Program-made: the position numbers and the translations under genes
In this document: one piece after another, positions 25,081 through 34,545 of the stretch
Numbering within the stretch: the stretch's first letter is position 1
Layout: each line of letters opens with the position of its first letter
Source: Solirubrum sp044628455
GTDB lineage: Bacteria; Bacteroidota; Bacteroidia; Cytophagales; Hymenobacteraceae
Reading direction: 5' to 3'
Length of the DNA stretch: 64,000 nucleotides
Assembly (NCBI RefSeq): GCF_044628455.1
Contig: NZ_JBIYZW010000001.1
Coordinates: forward strand, 992,001-1,056,000
Notes under the pieces: generated by a model
Seen by the model: the letters and a program-made list of their open reading frames with translations, nothing else
Told to the model about the DNA's origin: nothing
Databases searched by the model: none

Positions 25081-25617
25081 ATGGAATTAGCAACCTTCGG
25101 GGCTGGCTGTTTCTGGTGCGTCGAGGCCGTTTTTCAGAACCTGCGCGGCGTCGAGAACGTCGTGTCGGGCTACACCGGCGGGCGCATTGCCAACCCCACC
25201 TACAAGGAAGTCTGCTCGGGCCTGACAGGCCACGCCGAAGTGGTGCAAATCACCTTCGACCCGGCCGTCATCAGCTTCGAGCAGCTGCTGGAGGTATTCT
25301 GGAAAACCCACGACCCGACCACCCTCAACCGTCAGGGCAACGACGTGGGCACCCAGTACCGCTCGGCCATCTACTACCACAACGCCGAGCAGAAGCGCCT
25401 GGCCGAGGAATACAAGCAGAAGCTCAACGCGGCCGGGGCCTTCCCCCAGCCCATCGTGACGGAAATCACGGCCCTGCCCACCTTCTACGTGGCCGAGAAC
25501 TACCACCAGGACTACTACAACCAGAACGGCAGCCAGCCCTACTGCCAGTTCGTGGTGCGCCCCAAAGTCGACAAGGTGAAGGCCGTGTTCGGCGACAGGC
25601 TCAAGGCCGGCGTGTAG
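25081..25617 (+). CDS. msrA: Peptide-methionine (S)-S-oxide reductase
   Basis: 178 residues, full length. Reduces methionine-S-sulfoxide in oxidised proteins. The catalytic Cys 10 lies in GAGCFWC; further MsrA motifs are GY.GG, GHAEVVQI.FDP, FW..HDPT..N.QGNDVG.QYRSAI and AE.YHQDY. No MsrB domain is attached. Directly behind its stop codon begins the 21-bp repeat array C. Confidence 0.97.
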   Translation: MELATFGAGCFWCVEAVFQNLRGVENVVSGYTGGRIANPTYKEVCSGLTGHAEVVQITFDPAVISFEQLLEVFWKTHDPTTLNRQGNDVGTQYRSAIYYHNAEQKRLAEEYKQKLNAAGAFPQPIVTEITALPTFYVAENYHQDYYNQNGSQPYCQFVVRPKVDKVKAVFGDRLKAGV

Positions 25618-25637
25618 GCGCACGGCAGCCCCCCCGC

Positions 25638-25904
25638 CAAGGGCCGGGCGCGCCGCATCAAGGCCCTTGCGGACAGCGTCAAGGGCGGTGCCCGCAAGGG
25701 CCTTGATGCGGCCGGCATCAAGGGCCGTGCGAATGGCATAAAGGCCCATGAGCATGGCGTCAAGGAGCATGCAAACCGTTTCAAGGCCCATACCCGAAGC
25801 GTCAAGGGCCGTACGCACAGCGTCAAGTACCTCAACCGAGCGTTAAGGAGGTCAACCGACTGTCAAGGCACTCAACCGAGCGTCAAGTTCCCCAACCACC
25901 TCTT
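25638..25904. repeat. Array C: about 12-13 degenerate units, 21-bp period
   Basis: Units open with CAAGG and end in GCGT or GCAT (core CAAGGGCCGTGCGnAnnGCGT). Eight are exactly 21 bp (25638-25679, 25719-25823 and the last one), with small length changes at 25680-25718 and 25824-25883. No spacers. It begins 20 bases after msrA stops and runs into the terminator at 25906. I see no gene in 25933-26060. Confidence 0.8.
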
Positions 25905-25905
25905 C

Positions 25906-25932
25906 AAAGCCCGGCCCCGGCCGGGCTTTTTG
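25906..25932 (+). terminator. Terminator at the end of array C
   Basis: 10-bp stem AAAGCCCGGC / GCCGGGCTTT, 4-base loop, T run. It probably ends the msrA transcript, which would then include the whole array. Confidence 0.7.
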
Positions 25933-26060
25933 CTTGAGGCCCTGCCGCTTCGGCCAGCGCCCCGGCCGCGGCCCCAACCCAGGTTTCGGGCCGCCGTACC
26001 TAGGCACGCGCCGCATTGCTCGTTTCCCGCACCGTTCACCTGCTTTATTTAGTACCGAAC

Positions 26061-26999
26061 ATGGGCAAGCCCGTTTTAGTGATTCACGGCGGGGCCGTGA
26101 ACACCGACCCCAGCACCATTCCGCCCGAAAAAGAGGAAAAGCTCCGGCAGGGCCTGCACCAAGCGTTGCTGGCCGGCTCCGAAATCCTGCTGCGCGGCGG
26201 CAGCGCCCTCGACGCGGTGGAAGCCGCCGTGCAGAGCCTGGAAAACCACGAGCTGTTCAACGCCGGCCGCGGCGGCATGCTCAACCTCAACGGCGAAGTG
26301 GAAACCGAAGCCTCCATCATGGATGGGCTGAGCTTGCGCGGCGGGGCCGTGAGCGGGCTCAAGCTCATCAAGAACCCCGTGCGCCTGGCCCGCATGGTGA
26401 TGGAGAAGTGCAAGCACTCGTTTCTCACGGCCGAGGGCGCCCACGAGTTTGCCCTGGCCCAGGGCCTCACCCTGCAGGACCCGAGCTATTTCAAAACCGA
26501 CGAGCAGCACCAGGAGTGGCTCGACATTCTGCAGGAAGCCCAGGTGGAACACGCCAACAAGCACGACACCGTGGGCGCCGTGGCGCTCGACCAGTACGGC
26601 AACCTGGCCATGGCCACCTCCACCGGCGGCATCGAAGGCAAGCTGCGCGGCCGGGTGGGCGACAGCTGCATCTTCGGGGGCGGCGGCTACGCCAACAACG
26701 AGGTCTGCGCCGTATCGACCACCGGCGACGGGGAAATCATCATGCTGGCCGGCGTGGCCCACGAGGTGTACGCCCTGCGCAAGTACAAGAAGTTCTCCAT
26801 CGCCAAGGCCGCCCAGGCCGCCGTAGAGGTGTACGCCGACAAGCTACAGGGCGACCGGGGCATCATCGCCGTCGACCCCGACGGCAACGTGGCCATCGAA
26901 TCGAATACCAATGTGATGCGCTGCGCCTACCGCGTGGGCGACGAGGAACCCTTCGTGGCCATCTGGAAGGAAGAAGTCGACCGGCAACTACGCAAGTAA
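26061..26999 (+). CDS. iaaA: Isoaspartyl peptidase / plant-type L-asparaginase
   Basis: 312 residues from ATG 26061. An Ntn hydrolase that cleaves itself before the nucleophile Thr 170 (HDTVGAVALD) and then hydrolyses isoaspartyl dipeptides and asparagine. Other motifs: LVIHGGA at the N terminus, ALDAVEAAV, NAGRGG, ATSTGG after the nucleophile, GRVGD and the oxyanion-region GDG. No signal peptide, so cytoplasmic. Its stop codon is part of the 26-bp stem described at 26997. Confidence 0.95.
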   Translation: MGKPVLVIHGGAVNTDPSTIPPEKEEKLRQGLHQALLAGSEILLRGGSALDAVEAAVQSLENHELFNAGRGGMLNLNGEVETEASIMDGLSLRGGAVSGLKLIKNPVRLARMVMEKCKHSFLTAEGAHEFALAQGLTLQDPSYFKTDEQHQEWLDILQEAQVEHANKHDTVGAVALDQYGNLAMATSTGGIEGKLRGRVGDSCIFGGGGYANNEVCAVSTTGDGEIIMLAGVAHEVYALRKYKKFSIAKAAQAAVEVYADKLQGDRGIIAVDPDGNVAIESNTNVMRCAYRVGDEEPFVAIWKEEVDRQLRK

Positions 27000-27058
27000 G
27001 CTCCCAAAGACAAAGCACCTGAACGGATTTCGTCAGGTGCTTTGTCTTTGGGAGCTTA
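26997..27058. terminator. Bidirectional terminator carrying both stop codons
   Basis: A perfect 26-bp stem (26997-27022 and 27033-27058) with a 10-base loop. Its outer three bases on each strand are the TAA stops of iaaA and of the converging immunity-like gene. Confidence 0.88.
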
Positions 27059-27370
27059 TGACTGATAGCCTTTCTTCTTCTCGTATTCGGTTAGGTAGTA
27101 ACCGATTTGGTAAGCAGTGCCTGTCACCGTAACCGCCCCATCGTATTTGTTGACGATAAAGGGGGCGTTTCCTGCCATAGCAACGCTGATATCTTCGGTT
27201 TCCAGAAAACATTTAGAGTTGTAAAAGAAAACCCAGCCGTATGGCTTACTGATGGTTTTCTCATCGACAAGTACGCAATCAGTTACAACGTCAGGGTCGT
27301 TATTCGGATTCGCATTGAGGCCGTCAATCTTGCCTTGGGCAATAGCCCTTGCCTCTTCAAAAGTCAGCAT
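27056..27370 (-). CDS. Imm35/YrhB-like immunity-type protein
   Basis: 104 residues, cytoplasmic. The pattern GWVFFYNSK.FLET.D...A.AGNAPFIVNKYDG...TGTA matches the YrhB/Imm35 family, which are immunity proteins for polymorphic toxins or, in YrhB, a small chaperone. Base composition is less GC-rich than its neighbours. It starts 11 bases after the dapD stop and probably shares its transcript. No toxin gene is visible nearby, so it is an orphan. Confidence 0.8.
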   Translation of the reverse strand: MLTFEEARAIAQGKIDGLNANPNNDPDVVTDCVLVDEKTISKPYGWVFFYNSKCFLETEDISVAMAGNAPFIVNKYDGAVTVTGTAYQIGYYLTEYEKKKGYQS

Positions 27371-27381
27371 TGGGGTGACGC

Positions 27382-28206
27382 TTACACCGCCACGTCGTGC
27401 TCGCGCAAGGCGTCGTTGAGGGAGGTTTTCAGGTCAGTCGAGGGCTTGCGCTGGCCGATGATGAGGGCGCAGGGCACGTGGTACTCGCCGGCCGGAAACT
27501 GCTTGGGCAAAGTGCCGGGAATGACTACCGAACGCGGCGGCACGTAGCCGCGGTACTCCTTGGGCTCGGCGCCCGACACGTCGATGATGCGGGTGCTGCC
27601 GGTGATGGTCACGCCCGCGCCGAGCACGGCTTCCTTGCCCACGTGGCAGCCTTCCACCAGAATGCAGCGCGAACCGATGAACGCCCCGTCTTCGACGATA
27701 ACCGGCGCGGCCTGCACCGGCTCGAGCACGCCACCCAGCCCCACGCCGCCCGAGAGGTGCACGTGCCGGCCTACCTGCGCGCACGAGCCCACCGTGGCCC
27801 AGGTATCGACCATGGTGCCCTCACCCACGTAGGCGCCGATGTTCACGTACGAGGGCATCATGATGACGCCGGGGGCCAGGTAGCTGCCATAGCGGGCCAC
27901 GGCGGGCGGTACCACCCGCACCTGCTGCTGAGCATAGTTGGTTTTAAGCTTCATCTTGTCGTGAAACTCGAAGGGGCCGACTTCCAGGGTCTGCATCTGT
28001 TGCAGCGGGAAGTACAGGATGACGGCCTTCTTGATCCAGTCGTTTACCTGCCAGGCCTCGCCCTCGGCGGTGGGCTCGGCCACGCGCAGCTGCCCGCGGT
28101 CGAGGTGGTCGATAACGGAGCGGATGGCTTCCTGGGTAGCGGCGTCCTGCAGGCGGGCGCGGTCGGTCCAGGCGGCTTCAATCAGGGCGTGAATGTCGTG
28201 GGTCAT
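27382..28206 (-). CDS. dapD: 2,3,4,5-tetrahydropyridine-2,6-dicarboxylate N-succinyltransferase
   Basis: 274 residues from ATG 28206; the frame is open further upstream but without protein signal. Adds succinyl from succinyl-CoA in the diaminopimelate/lysine pathway. The N-terminal helical domain is followed by a left-handed beta-helix of hexapeptide repeats (about 105-225: PGVIMMPSYVNIGAYVG, VDTWATVGSCAQVG, VHLSGGVGLGG). Length is standard. Confidence 0.97.
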   Translation of the reverse strand: MTHDIHALIEAAWTDRARLQDAATQEAIRSVIDHLDRGQLRVAEPTAEGEAWQVNDWIKKAVILYFPLQQMQTLEVGPFEFHDKMKLKTNYAQQQVRVVPPAVARYGSYLAPGVIMMPSYVNIGAYVGEGTMVDTWATVGSCAQVGRHVHLSGGVGLGGVLEPVQAAPVIVEDGAFIGSRCILVEGCHVGKEAVLGAGVTITGSTRIIDVSGAEPKEYRGYVPPRSVVIPGTLPKQFPAGEYHVPCALIIGQRKPSTDLKTSLNDALREHDVAV

Positions 28207-28327
28207 AAGCAGAGGGCGCCGGGGGCGCGGTAAAAGGAAAGCGTGCAAGCGGCCGGATGGTTGGCGGGCGGCCCGAAAAAGCCTCGCCGCGCGGGCAGCG
28301 GGGCGAAAGTAGTAGGTTTGGGCTGGT

Positions 28328-29500
28328 ATGGAAAACCCGGCGGCTTTAGTGGTGCGCGTGTTGCTGGCCTCGGTACTCAAGCCCGTGGACGATACGCGCA
28401 TGTTCGAAAAATTCGGTCGCAGCCTCCAGCAGGCCGGCTACGCGGTGCACGTGGCCGGCCGCGCCAGCAGCACTGCGGCGGCGGCGGGGCCTATCCGGCA
28501 GCACGTGTTGTTTCGCGGCCACCGCCTCGCCTTCAGCCGCCTCTCGGCCCAGTGGCGCTACTGGCAGCTGCTGCGCGAGCTGCGCCCCCAGGTCGTCATC
28601 GTGCACGCGCCCGAGCTGCTGCCGCTTACCCTGCTCTGGCACTGGCTCCGGCCGCAGCGGGCCTTCCTCTACGACGTGCGCGAGAACTACGCGCTCAACA
28701 TCCGCAGCCAGCAGGTGTACCGCGGCGCGCTCCGGCAGCTGCTGGCCGGGGCGGTGCGGTGGGTGGAGAAGCTGGCGTATGGCCGGGCCGCGGCCGTGCT
28801 GCTGGCCGAGCGCAGCTACGCCCAGGAGCTGCCCGATCTGCCTGCGGCCCGCACCGTCGTCCTCGAAAACAAGTACGCCCCGCCGCCCGGCGAAATCCTG
28901 CCCGGGGTGCCGCCCGCCCCGCTGCCCACGCCCGCCGAGCCCCTGGGCCTGCTCTACTCAGGCACCATATCCGAGCTCAACGGCGTGTTCGACGCCATTG
29001 AGCTGGCGCGGCAGCTGCGCCCGGCCTGGCCGGGGCTGCAGCTTACCATTATCGGCTACTGCCAGCAGCCGGCCGAGCTGCGCCGCCTCGAGGCCCTGGC
29101 CGCCGAGCACGCGGCCTGGCTGCGGCTGGTGGGCGGGGCCCAGCCGGTGCCACACGCGGCCATTGTGACGGAAATCGGCCGCCACCACCTGGGGCTGCTG
29201 CCCTACCGCGCCCACCCCAGCTTTTGGCGCTGCCTGCCCACCAAGCTATACGAGTACCTGGCCTGCGGCCTGCCGGTGCTGTTACCGCCCAACCCGCTCT
29301 GGCAGCGCGAAGTCCAGCAGCACGACGCGGGCCTGACGGTGGACTTCACCCAACCCCTGCCCGACCCGGCCGCGCTGGCGGCGCAGCTCAGCGGCCGGCA
29401 TTTTTACCCGCGGGGTCCGGCAGCCGCGGCCCGCTGGATTTCCGAAGCGCCCCGGCTGCTGGCGGCCGTGGCCGCGGCGGCGGCTTTTCCCCGGCGCTGA
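28328..29500 (+). CDS. Glycosyltransferase, GT-B fold (GT4-like)
   Basis: 390 residues. N-terminal Rossmann-like half (VRVLLASVLKPVDDTRMFEKFGRSL) and a C-terminal half with LGLLYSGTISELNG, LTIIGYC, and the late block LPTKLYEYLACGLPVL, which carries the donor-binding Glu of family 4 transferases. No membrane helix. Acceptor and sugar cannot be read from the sequence. It is divergent from dapD. Confidence 0.88.
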   Translation: MENPAALVVRVLLASVLKPVDDTRMFEKFGRSLQQAGYAVHVAGRASSTAAAAGPIRQHVLFRGHRLAFSRLSAQWRYWQLLRELRPQVVIVHAPELLPLTLLWHWLRPQRAFLYDVRENYALNIRSQQVYRGALRQLLAGAVRWVEKLAYGRAAAVLLAERSYAQELPDLPAARTVVLENKYAPPPGEILPGVPPAPLPTPAEPLGLLYSGTISELNGVFDAIELARQLRPAWPGLQLTIIGYCQQPAELRRLEALAAEHAAWLRLVGGAQPVPHAAIVTEIGRHHLGLLPYRAHPSFWRCLPTKLYEYLACGLPVLLPPNPLWQREVQQHDAGLTVDFTQPLPDPAALAAQLSGRHFYPRGPAAAARWISEAPRLLAAVAAAAAFPRR

Positions 29501-29528
29501 AGGGGCAACGCCGGGCGCCCGGGCTGCG

Positions 29529-29560
29529 TTGTTAGCGGAACGCCGGGCTTGTTATCTTTG
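29529..29560 (+). promoter_or_regulatory. Promoter of fabH
   Basis: TTG (29529-29531), 21 bases, TATCTTTG (29553-29560): full consensus match, 42 bases before the start. Confidence 0.75.
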
Positions 29561-29602
29561 GCGCCTTTTCCCCGATAGAACCGCATCACCCCCATCCTCC
29601 CC

Positions 29603-30613
29603 ATGTCCCAACTGTACACTTCCGCCATTGCCGGCGTCGGCCACTACGTGCCGGCGCGGGTGGTGCCCAATGCCGAGCTCGAACACATGATGGAAACCAC
29701 CGACGCCTGGATTCAGGAGCGCACCGGCATTCGGGAGCGGCGGTGGTTTGAGGAAGGCAAAGACACCACGGCCAACATGGGCGCCAACGCCGCCCGCCAG
29801 GCCCTGGAAATGGCCGGACTGCAGCCCGACGACGTGCAGCTTATCGTCTTCGCCACGCTTTCGCCCGATTACCTGTTTCCCGGCTCGGGCGTGCTGCTGC
29901 AGCGCGAGCTGGGCATCAAGGCGCCCATTCCGGCCTTCGACGTGCGCAACCAGTGCTCGGGCTTCATCTATGCCCTGAGCATGGCCGACCAGTTCCTCAA
30001 GACCGGCATGTACGAAACAGCGCTGGTGGTAGGCTCCGAAATTCACTCCTCGGGCCTCGACAAAACCACCCGTGGCCGGGCCGTATCGGTGATTTTCGGC
30101 GACGGCGCCGGCGCGGTGGTGCTCAAGCGCAGCGACTCGCCCGAGCGCGGCATCCTGAGCACCCACCTGCACGCCCAGGGCGAGTTTGCCGAGGAGCTGA
30201 TTACCCGCGAACCGGGCTCCAACCGCGACAACCGCGTGCAGGTGGTGCTCGATAAGCCCGAGGACATGTACCCCTACATGAACGGCCAGCAGGTATTCAA
30301 GCACGCCGTTACGCGCTTTCCCGAGGTTATCAAAGAGGCCCTCGACCAGAACGGCTACCAGCCCACCGACATCGACCTGCTGGTGCCCCACCAGGCCAAC
30401 CTGCGCATCACCCAGTACGTGGGGCAGAAAATGGGCCTGAGCGAAGACAAGGTGTTCAGCAACATCCAGCGCTACGGCAACACCACCGCCGCCTCGGTGC
30501 CCATTGCCCTGAGCGAGGCCGTGCAGGAAGGCCGCGTGAAACCGGGCGACCTGGTGTGTTTGGCGGCCTTCGGCTCGGGCTTCACCTGGGCCTCGGCCCT
30601 GATTAAGTGGTAG
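29603..30613 (+). CDS. fabH: Beta-ketoacyl-ACP synthase III
   Basis: 336 residues. Condenses acetyl-CoA (or a branched starter) with malonyl-ACP to begin fatty-acid synthesis. The catalytic triad is visible: Cys 118 (NQCSGF), His 263 (VPHQANLRI) and Asn 293 (YGNTTAAS). Length fits FabH. It is a single gene, not in a plsX-fabH cluster, so it may be an extra copy. Confidence 0.95.
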   Translation: MSQLYTSAIAGVGHYVPARVVPNAELEHMMETTDAWIQERTGIRERRWFEEGKDTTANMGANAARQALEMAGLQPDDVQLIVFATLSPDYLFPGSGVLLQRELGIKAPIPAFDVRNQCSGFIYALSMADQFLKTGMYETALVVGSEIHSSGLDKTTRGRAVSVIFGDGAGAVVLKRSDSPERGILSTHLHAQGEFAEELITREPGSNRDNRVQVVLDKPEDMYPYMNGQQVFKHAVTRFPEVIKEALDQNGYQPTDIDLLVPHQANLRITQYVGQKMGLSEDKVFSNIQRYGNTTAASVPIALSEAVQEGRVKPGDLVCLAAFGSGFTWASALIKW

Positions 30614-30620
30614 TAGCGCG

Positions 30621-30656
30621 GAATCAAGAATTAGTAATTCATCATTCTTAATTCCG
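30621..30656 (+). repeat. Degenerate 7-bp array (ATTCnTn type), left copy
   Basis: ATTAGTA, ATTCATC, ATTCTTA, ATTCCGG at a 7-bp period, 8 bases after the fabH stop codon. AT-rich against its surroundings. Confidence 0.6.
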
Positions 30657-30666
30657 GTTGATTTCG

Positions 30667-30703
30667 GCGAGGCCGGTGCACTGCGCCGGCCTCGCTTTTT
30701 TTT
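30667..30703 (+). terminator. Terminator of fabH
   Basis: 10-bp perfect stem GCGAGGCCGG / CCGGCCTCGC followed by eight T. Confidence 0.88.
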
Positions 30704-30738
30704 GGGACCTTTGCCCGCGGAAGCCCTGACCACCCTTC

Positions 30739-30766
30739 AGGATTCAGCATTCTTCATTCCGAATTG
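30739..30766 (+). repeat. Degenerate 7-bp array (ATTCnTn type), right copy
   Basis: ATTCAGC, ATTCTTC, ATTCCGA, ATTG. Same orientation as the array at 30621-30656; the fabH terminator lies between them. It ends 9 bases before the next start codon. Confidence 0.6.
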
Positions 30767-30774
30767 CGCCCGTT

Positions 30775-31437
30775 TTGCCGAGTTACACCGAAGAGAACTA
30801 CCTGAAAGCCATCTTCAAGCTCGCGGAAGCCGAGCCGGGAGCGGAAGTCAGCACCAACCGCATTGCCGAGTTGCTGCAAACGCGCCCGGCCTCGGTAACC
30901 GACATGCTGCGCCGCCTCGGCGAGAAGGGTTTGCTCAATTACCAGCGCTACCGCGGCGTGTCGCTCACGTCCGCGGGGCAGCAGCTGGCCCTGCTCACCA
31001 TCCGCAAGCACCGCCTCTGGGAAGTGTTTCTGGTGCAGAAGCTGGGCTTTGCCTGGGACGAGGTGCACGACGTGGCCGAGGAAATGGAGCACATTCAGTC
31101 GCCCCTGCTGGTGCAGCGCCTCGACGCCTTCCTGGGCTTTCCCCGCCTCGACCCCCACGGCGACCCGATTCCGGCCGAGGACGGGGGCATGAGCCGCCCG
31201 GTGCTGCAGGTGCTGGCCGATTTGAGCGCCGGCGACACCGCGGTTATCGTGGCAGTGAAGAACACGGCGCCGGTGTTTCTGCAGCACCTGAGCAAGCTGG
31301 GCCTGGAGCTGGGTACGCCCGTGGCGGTGCTCGACTGCAACGCCTACGACCAGTCCATGCACATCCGCATCGGCGCCGGCGGCCCCGAGCGCACGGTGTC
31401 GGCCGAAGTCAGCCGCAACCTGTGCGTGAGTCATTGA
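30775..31437 (+). CDS. DtxR/MntR-family metal-dependent regulator
   Basis: 220 residues from TTG 30775; the family usually begins with Met-x-Ser/Pro-Thr-Glu-Glu-Asn-Tyr-Leu, and this TTG gives MPSYTEENYLKAI. An N-terminal winged helix (VSTNRIAELLQTRPASVTDMLRRLGEKGL) is followed by the metal-binding dimerisation domain (KHRLWEVFLV, EVHDVAEEMEHIQS) and a C-terminal FeoA/SH3-like domain (about 150-215). It should repress iron or manganese genes when metal is bound; no transporter is adjacent. Arrays of short repeats flank the gene on both sides. Confidence 0.92.
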   Translation: MPSYTEENYLKAIFKLAEAEPGAEVSTNRIAELLQTRPASVTDMLRRLGEKGLLNYQRYRGVSLTSAGQQLALLTIRKHRLWEVFLVQKLGFAWDEVHDVAEEMEHIQSPLLVQRLDAFLGFPRLDPHGDPIPAEDGGMSRPVLQVLADLSAGDTAVIVAVKNTAPVFLQHLSKLGLELGTPVAVLDCNAYDQSMHIRIGAGGPERTVSAEVSRNLCVSH

Positions 31438-31455
31438 TCAATTAACATTTATCAC
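31435..31455 (-). repeat. Left arm of an AT-rich inverted repeat
   Basis: TGATCAATTAACATTTATCAC begins with the stop codon of the regulator gene. Its reverse complement recurs at 31577-31594 (18 of 18 bases), 121 bp away. Confidence 0.7.
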
Positions 31456-31576
31456 TCGCCCAGCCCCGACGGCCTTGCCCAAAGCCTGTCCGGCGAGAAC
31501 AAAGTGGGCAGGTCGGGCTTGCGGCAAAGCCCAACGCCTGCCGCCAAACCGGAGGAACAGCCGACTACTCGCCGGC

Positions 31577-31620
31577 TGATAAATGTTAATTGATAAATGA
31601 AACCCGATAAATGATCAATG
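31577..31620 (+). repeat. Right arm plus further copies, running into the mnmE start
   Basis: TGATAAATGTTAATTGAT, then TGATAAATGAAA and CGATAAATGATCAATG. The last unit contains the mnmE start codon (31611). So repeat DNA spans from the stop codon of one gene to the start of the next. Confidence 0.7.
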
Positions 31621-32993
31621 TCTTTTCCGATACCATCGTGGCTCTCTCGACGCCGCCCGGCGCGGGGGCCATTGCGGTGGTGCGCCTTTCCGGTCCCGAG
31701 GCCATTGCCCTGACCGACGGCATTTTCCGCGGTAAAAAACTGAGCGAGCAGCCCGGCCACACCCTGCACTACGGCACCCTGCGCACCGACGCGGGCGCGG
31801 TGCTCGACGAGGTGGTGGTGAGCCTGTTCCGGGGTCCGCACTCCTACACCCGCGAAGACGTGGTGGAAATCAGCACCCACGGCTCCGACTACATCGTGCG
31901 CGAGCTGCTGGCTTTGCTGGTGCGCCGCGGCGCCCGCCTGGCTGAGCCGGGCGAGTTCACCAAGCGAGCTTTCCTGCGCGGGGCCTTCGACCTGGCCCAG
32001 GCCGAGGCCGTGGCCGACCTCATTGCCGCCGACTCGGCCCTGCAGCACCGGGTGGCCCTGAACCAGATGCGCGGAGGCTTCAGCCGCGAGCTGAAGGACC
32101 TGCGCCAGCAGCTGATCGACTTTGCGGCCTTGCTGGAACTGGAGCTGGACTTCGGGGAGGAAGACGTGGAGTTTGCCGACCGCACGGGTTTGCTGCGCCT
32201 GCTCACGCACGTGCAGACGGTGGTGCAGCGCCTGCTGCGCTCCTTCGAGCTGGGCAACGTCATCAAGCACGGGGTGACCACCGTCATTGCCGGCCGGCCC
32301 AATGCGGGCAAGAGCACCCTGCTCAACGCCCTGCTCAACGAGGAGCGCGCTATCGTGTCGGCCATTCCCGGCACTACCCGCGACTTTATCGAGGACGAAG
32401 TCAACCTGGAGGGCATCAAGTTCCGCTTCGTGGACACGGCCGGCCTGCGCGACACCACCGACGAGGTGGAGGCCATCGGCGTGCAGCGCACCCGCCAGCG
32501 CGTGGAGCAGGCCGCGGTGGTGGTCTACCTGTTTGACCTGACCACCGCCGCGCCCGCCGAGGTAGCCGCCGACCTGGCCGCTCTGCCCCTGCCGGCCAGC
32601 GCCCAGCTGCTGCTGGTGGGCAACAAGCTCGACGAAGCCGCGCCCGAAACGCTGGCGACCTTCCAGCAGCAGTTTCCCACGCTGGCCCTGCTCTCGGCCG
32701 CCCGCCACGACGGCCTGGCCGAGCTGCGCCAGCGGCTGCTGGCCACGGTGCGCCGCGAGGGTCTCGACGCGGGCTCGGCCACCATCGTTACCAACCTGCG
32801 CCACGCCCGCAGCCTGGAAGTAGCCGGGGAGTCGCTGCGCGCCGTGGAGCGGGGGCTGACCGGCGGGGCCGGCACCGAGCTGGTGGCCGCCGATTTGCGC
32901 AGCGCCCTGCGCGCCCTGGGCGAAATCACCGGTGACATCAGCTCCGACGATTTGCTCAGCTCGATTTTCACCCGCTTCTGCATCGGCAAGTAG
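31611..32993 (+). CDS. mnmE: tRNA uridine-5-carboxymethylaminomethyl(34) synthesis GTPase
   Basis: 460 residues. With MnmG it makes the cmnm5 modification on the wobble uridine. The N-terminal folate-binding domain (TIVALSTPPGAGAIAVVRLSG) is followed by helices and an inserted Ras-like G domain (GRPNAGKST about 226, DTAGLRDT, NKLD), and the C terminus ends with FTRFCIGK, holding the conserved Cys of the CxGK motif. Complete and of normal length. The first codons lie in repeat DNA. Confidence 0.97.
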   Translation: MINVFSDTIVALSTPPGAGAIAVVRLSGPEAIALTDGIFRGKKLSEQPGHTLHYGTLRTDAGAVLDEVVVSLFRGPHSYTREDVVEISTHGSDYIVRELLALLVRRGARLAEPGEFTKRAFLRGAFDLAQAEAVADLIAADSALQHRVALNQMRGGFSRELKDLRQQLIDFAALLELELDFGEEDVEFADRTGLLRLLTHVQTVVQRLLRSFELGNVIKHGVTTVIAGRPNAGKSTLLNALLNEERAIVSAIPGTTRDFIEDEVNLEGIKFRFVDTAGLRDTTDEVEAIGVQRTRQRVEQAAVVVYLFDLTTAAPAEVAADLAALPLPASAQLLLVGNKLDEAAPETLATFQQQFPTLALLSAARHDGLAELRQRLLATVRREGLDAGSATIVTNLRHARSLEVAGESLRAVERGLTGGAGTELVAADLRSALRALGEITGDISSDDLLSSIFTRFCIGK

Positions 32994-33056
32994 CTTGCTG
33001 GCAAGGGTAAACAAAACCACCCGCGGGTTTGTAGTAGGTGGTCGGGCGGCCGGATG

Positions 33057-33064
33057 TACCTTTG
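33057..33064 (+). promoter_or_regulatory. -7 promoter box of gltA
   Basis: TACCTTTG, a perfect TAnnTTTG match, 72 bases before the start. A TTTG lies 25 bases upstream, somewhat too far for the usual spacing. Confidence 0.65.
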
Positions 33065-33135
33065 GGTTGTTCGGCAAGCCGCTAATTGCGTACTTCGCCC
33101 CCACGTACCCCACCCTGTCCACTAATCTGTTTGTA

Positions 33136-34425
<1,290 letters not shown>

Positions 34426-34446
34426 CCCGCCGCCCCCCCCGTTCTG

Positions 34447-34481
34447 CCGAAGCCAGCTTCCCCCGAAGCTGGCTTCGGTTG
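34447..34481 (+). terminator. Terminator of gltA
   Basis: 13-bp perfect stem CCGAAGCCAGCTT / AAGCTGGCTTCGG, followed by TTGTTT. Confidence 0.75.
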
Positions 34482-34545
34482 TTTCGGGCCCCGCTCAGAC
34501 CTCCCGCCAAAATAATTTCAGCCGGCCGAGAACAACGAATGCAGC

